Shown here: piece after piece, positions 63,227 through 64,000 of the stretch | How the letters are laid out: each line of letters opens with the position of its first letter | Numbering within the stretch: the first letter of the stretch is position 1 | Notes under the pieces: model-generated | The model's input: the letters and a program-made list of their open reading frames with translations, nothing else | The model's database searches: none | What the model was told of the DNA's origin: nothing | Translations under genes and position numbers: made by a program | NCBI GenBank assembly: GCA_015478775.1 | Contig: JADMKP010000007.1 | Location: 62,001-126,000 of the forward strand | From: Fermentimonas sp. | GTDB lineage: Bacteria > Bacteroidota > Bacteroidia > Bacteroidales > Dysgonomonadaceae | Direction: 5' to 3' | DNA: 64,000 bases

Positions 63227-64000
63227 CTATTTATTTTCAAAGGTGCCAGCCCATTCTCTAATTGGTACAATGGGCATCTCATTTTCGAAGTCATACAATG
63301 TTAAAATTTTTAAGTTAAGGAGCTCAATCTTGTAATTTATAAGTGCCTGTGAATATGCCATTCTCCTATTAGACAACTGGGTTTGGAATTGACTTATTTC
63401 CATACCTGTGAGATCTCCTTCCCTATACCTTGTTTGATTTATATCGTAAGTAAGCTGTGCATTTCGAACGCTTTTTTCAGCTATATCAATTTGAGTACGC
63501 AAATTCTCAAGCCTTCTCCATGTTTGCCTAACCTCAAGTTCAATATCAATTCGTAAGTTTTCTTGCTCAAGTTTAGCAAGTGTTTGCGCTACTTGTTGCG
63601 CCCTCACCCTTGCCCTTTTTTCACCCCAGTCAAAAATGGGAACTGTCAAACTTATTGCCACGCGGGGGTTTTGTGTTGGGTTATCATAAATATTTTCAAA
63701 TCTTCGGTGGTCTCCAATGATTCCTACAGATAGGGAAATATCTCCCCTGAACTCATTGAGACTTTTGGTTTGTATCATTTGGAGATCGGCTAGTTTTATA
63801 TCAATTTCACGCTGCCTAAGCTCCATCCTTGAGCTTAGGCCACTCTGCACTGCCTGAAGCAAATCTATAGCTACAGGGCTCACTTCAATCTCTAGGGTCA
63901 CTTCTATATCCTCATCTAATGCCATCCCTAACGTTTGCTTCAGCTGATCCTTTGCATTTTCTAACGAAACCACTCGTTCTTCTACGGCAGATTGTGCATT
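63227..64000 (-). CDS. TolC-family outer-membrane efflux channel, C-terminal part (runs off right edge)
   Basis: 257 residues of the C-terminal half; the frame continues past base 64000, so a GTG at 63973 is not the real start. TolC repeat features are LEIEVSPVAIDLLQAVQSGL, LRQREIDIKLADLQMI, then VAISLTVPIFDWGEKRARV, a conserved outer-membrane-factor turn, and long helices (RAQQVAQTLAKLEQENLRID, DINQTRYREGDLTGMEISQF). It supplies the exit duct for the adaptor and pumps downstream and is the upstream-most visible gene of the five-gene operon. Confidence 0.93.
   Translation of the reverse strand, partial: NAQSAVEERVVSLENAKDQLKQTLGMALDEDIEVTLEIEVSPVAIDLLQAVQSGLSSRMELRQREIDIKLADLQMIQTKSLNEFRGDISLSVGIIGDHRRFENIYDNPTQNPRVAISLTVPIFDWGEKRARVRAQQVAQTLAKLEQENLRIDIELEVRQTWRRLENLRTQIDIAEKSVRNAQLTYDINQTRYREGDLTGMEISQFQTQLSNRRMAYSQALINYKIELLNLKILTLYDFENEMPIVPIREWAGTFENK

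Noticed and set aside
63973-63975. GTG as the start of the TolC-like protein
   Set aside because: The frame continues upstream to the window edge with TolC-like sequence, so the true start is outside the window.

Overview
The window is a contiguous piece of chromosome from an AT-rich member of the Bacteroidetes, most likely order Bacteroidales. Four things point there. Promoter candidates follow the Bacteroidetes pattern (TTTG or TTG, 19-20 bp, TAnnTTTG). Two large TonB-dependent receptors are present. GH92, GH125 and GH3 enzymes are present. The thiamine uptake set is a TPP riboswitch, an outer-membrane receptor and PnuT, as in Bacteroides. Glutamate fermentation through methylaspartate suggests an anaerobic amino-acid fermenter, perhaps of the Dysgonomonadaceae or Porphyromonadaceae type, but the family is a guess. 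I saw no insertion sequence, prophage, CRISPR array or integron.

Layout. 0-5.2 kb: the start of nspC, a nitroreductase, a hemerythrin-like protein with a LuxR-type regulator, and a siderophore-type TonB receptor. 5.6-7.7 kb: sucCD, closed by a perfect 25-bp hairpin. 7.8-15.3 kb: a seven-gene operon with its own promoter. It encodes glutamate mutase (glmS, glmL, glmE), methylaspartate ammonia-lyase, an AtuA-like protein, a DUF4387 protein and a P-loop/tRNA-SAD protein. A class I CoA-transferase converges on it. 17-22.6 kb: miaB with an unusual leader, a small membrane-protein trio and a bifunctional RelA/SpoT. 22.8-25.9 kb: TPP riboswitch, receptor and PnuT. 25.9-32 kb: a 2-oxoacid dehydrogenase operon with lipoate ligase, in which the lipoyl domain sits on E3 instead of E2. 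32.3-36.1 kb: a nitric-oxide defence island of an Rrf2 regulator, quinol NO reductase and RIC/YtfE repair protein, with 23-bp-spaced repeats before the reductase. 36.2-47 kb: housekeeping genes (thiamine pyrophosphokinase, recO, rplS, split 5'-nucleotidase, GH3/beta-lactamase-fold fusion, aroB, dihydroorotase, glycosyltransferases). 47.2 kb: an initiator tRNA. 47.4-51.2 kb: a GH92/GH125 alpha-mannosidase pair. 51.2-53.6 kb: Lrp, DUF1015 and DMP19-family genes.

53.6-64 kb: a minus-strand efflux operon read from the right edge as TolC-like protein, lipoprotein adaptor, RND pump, a 1,564-residue protein joining a complete RND pump to an ABC ATPase, and a six-helix ABC-2 type permease. This proton/ATP hybrid is the best candidate for an undescribed system. 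The next best are the AtuA/DUF4387/P-loop genes, which sit where a mesaconate-processing step would be expected, and the repeats before the NO reductase.
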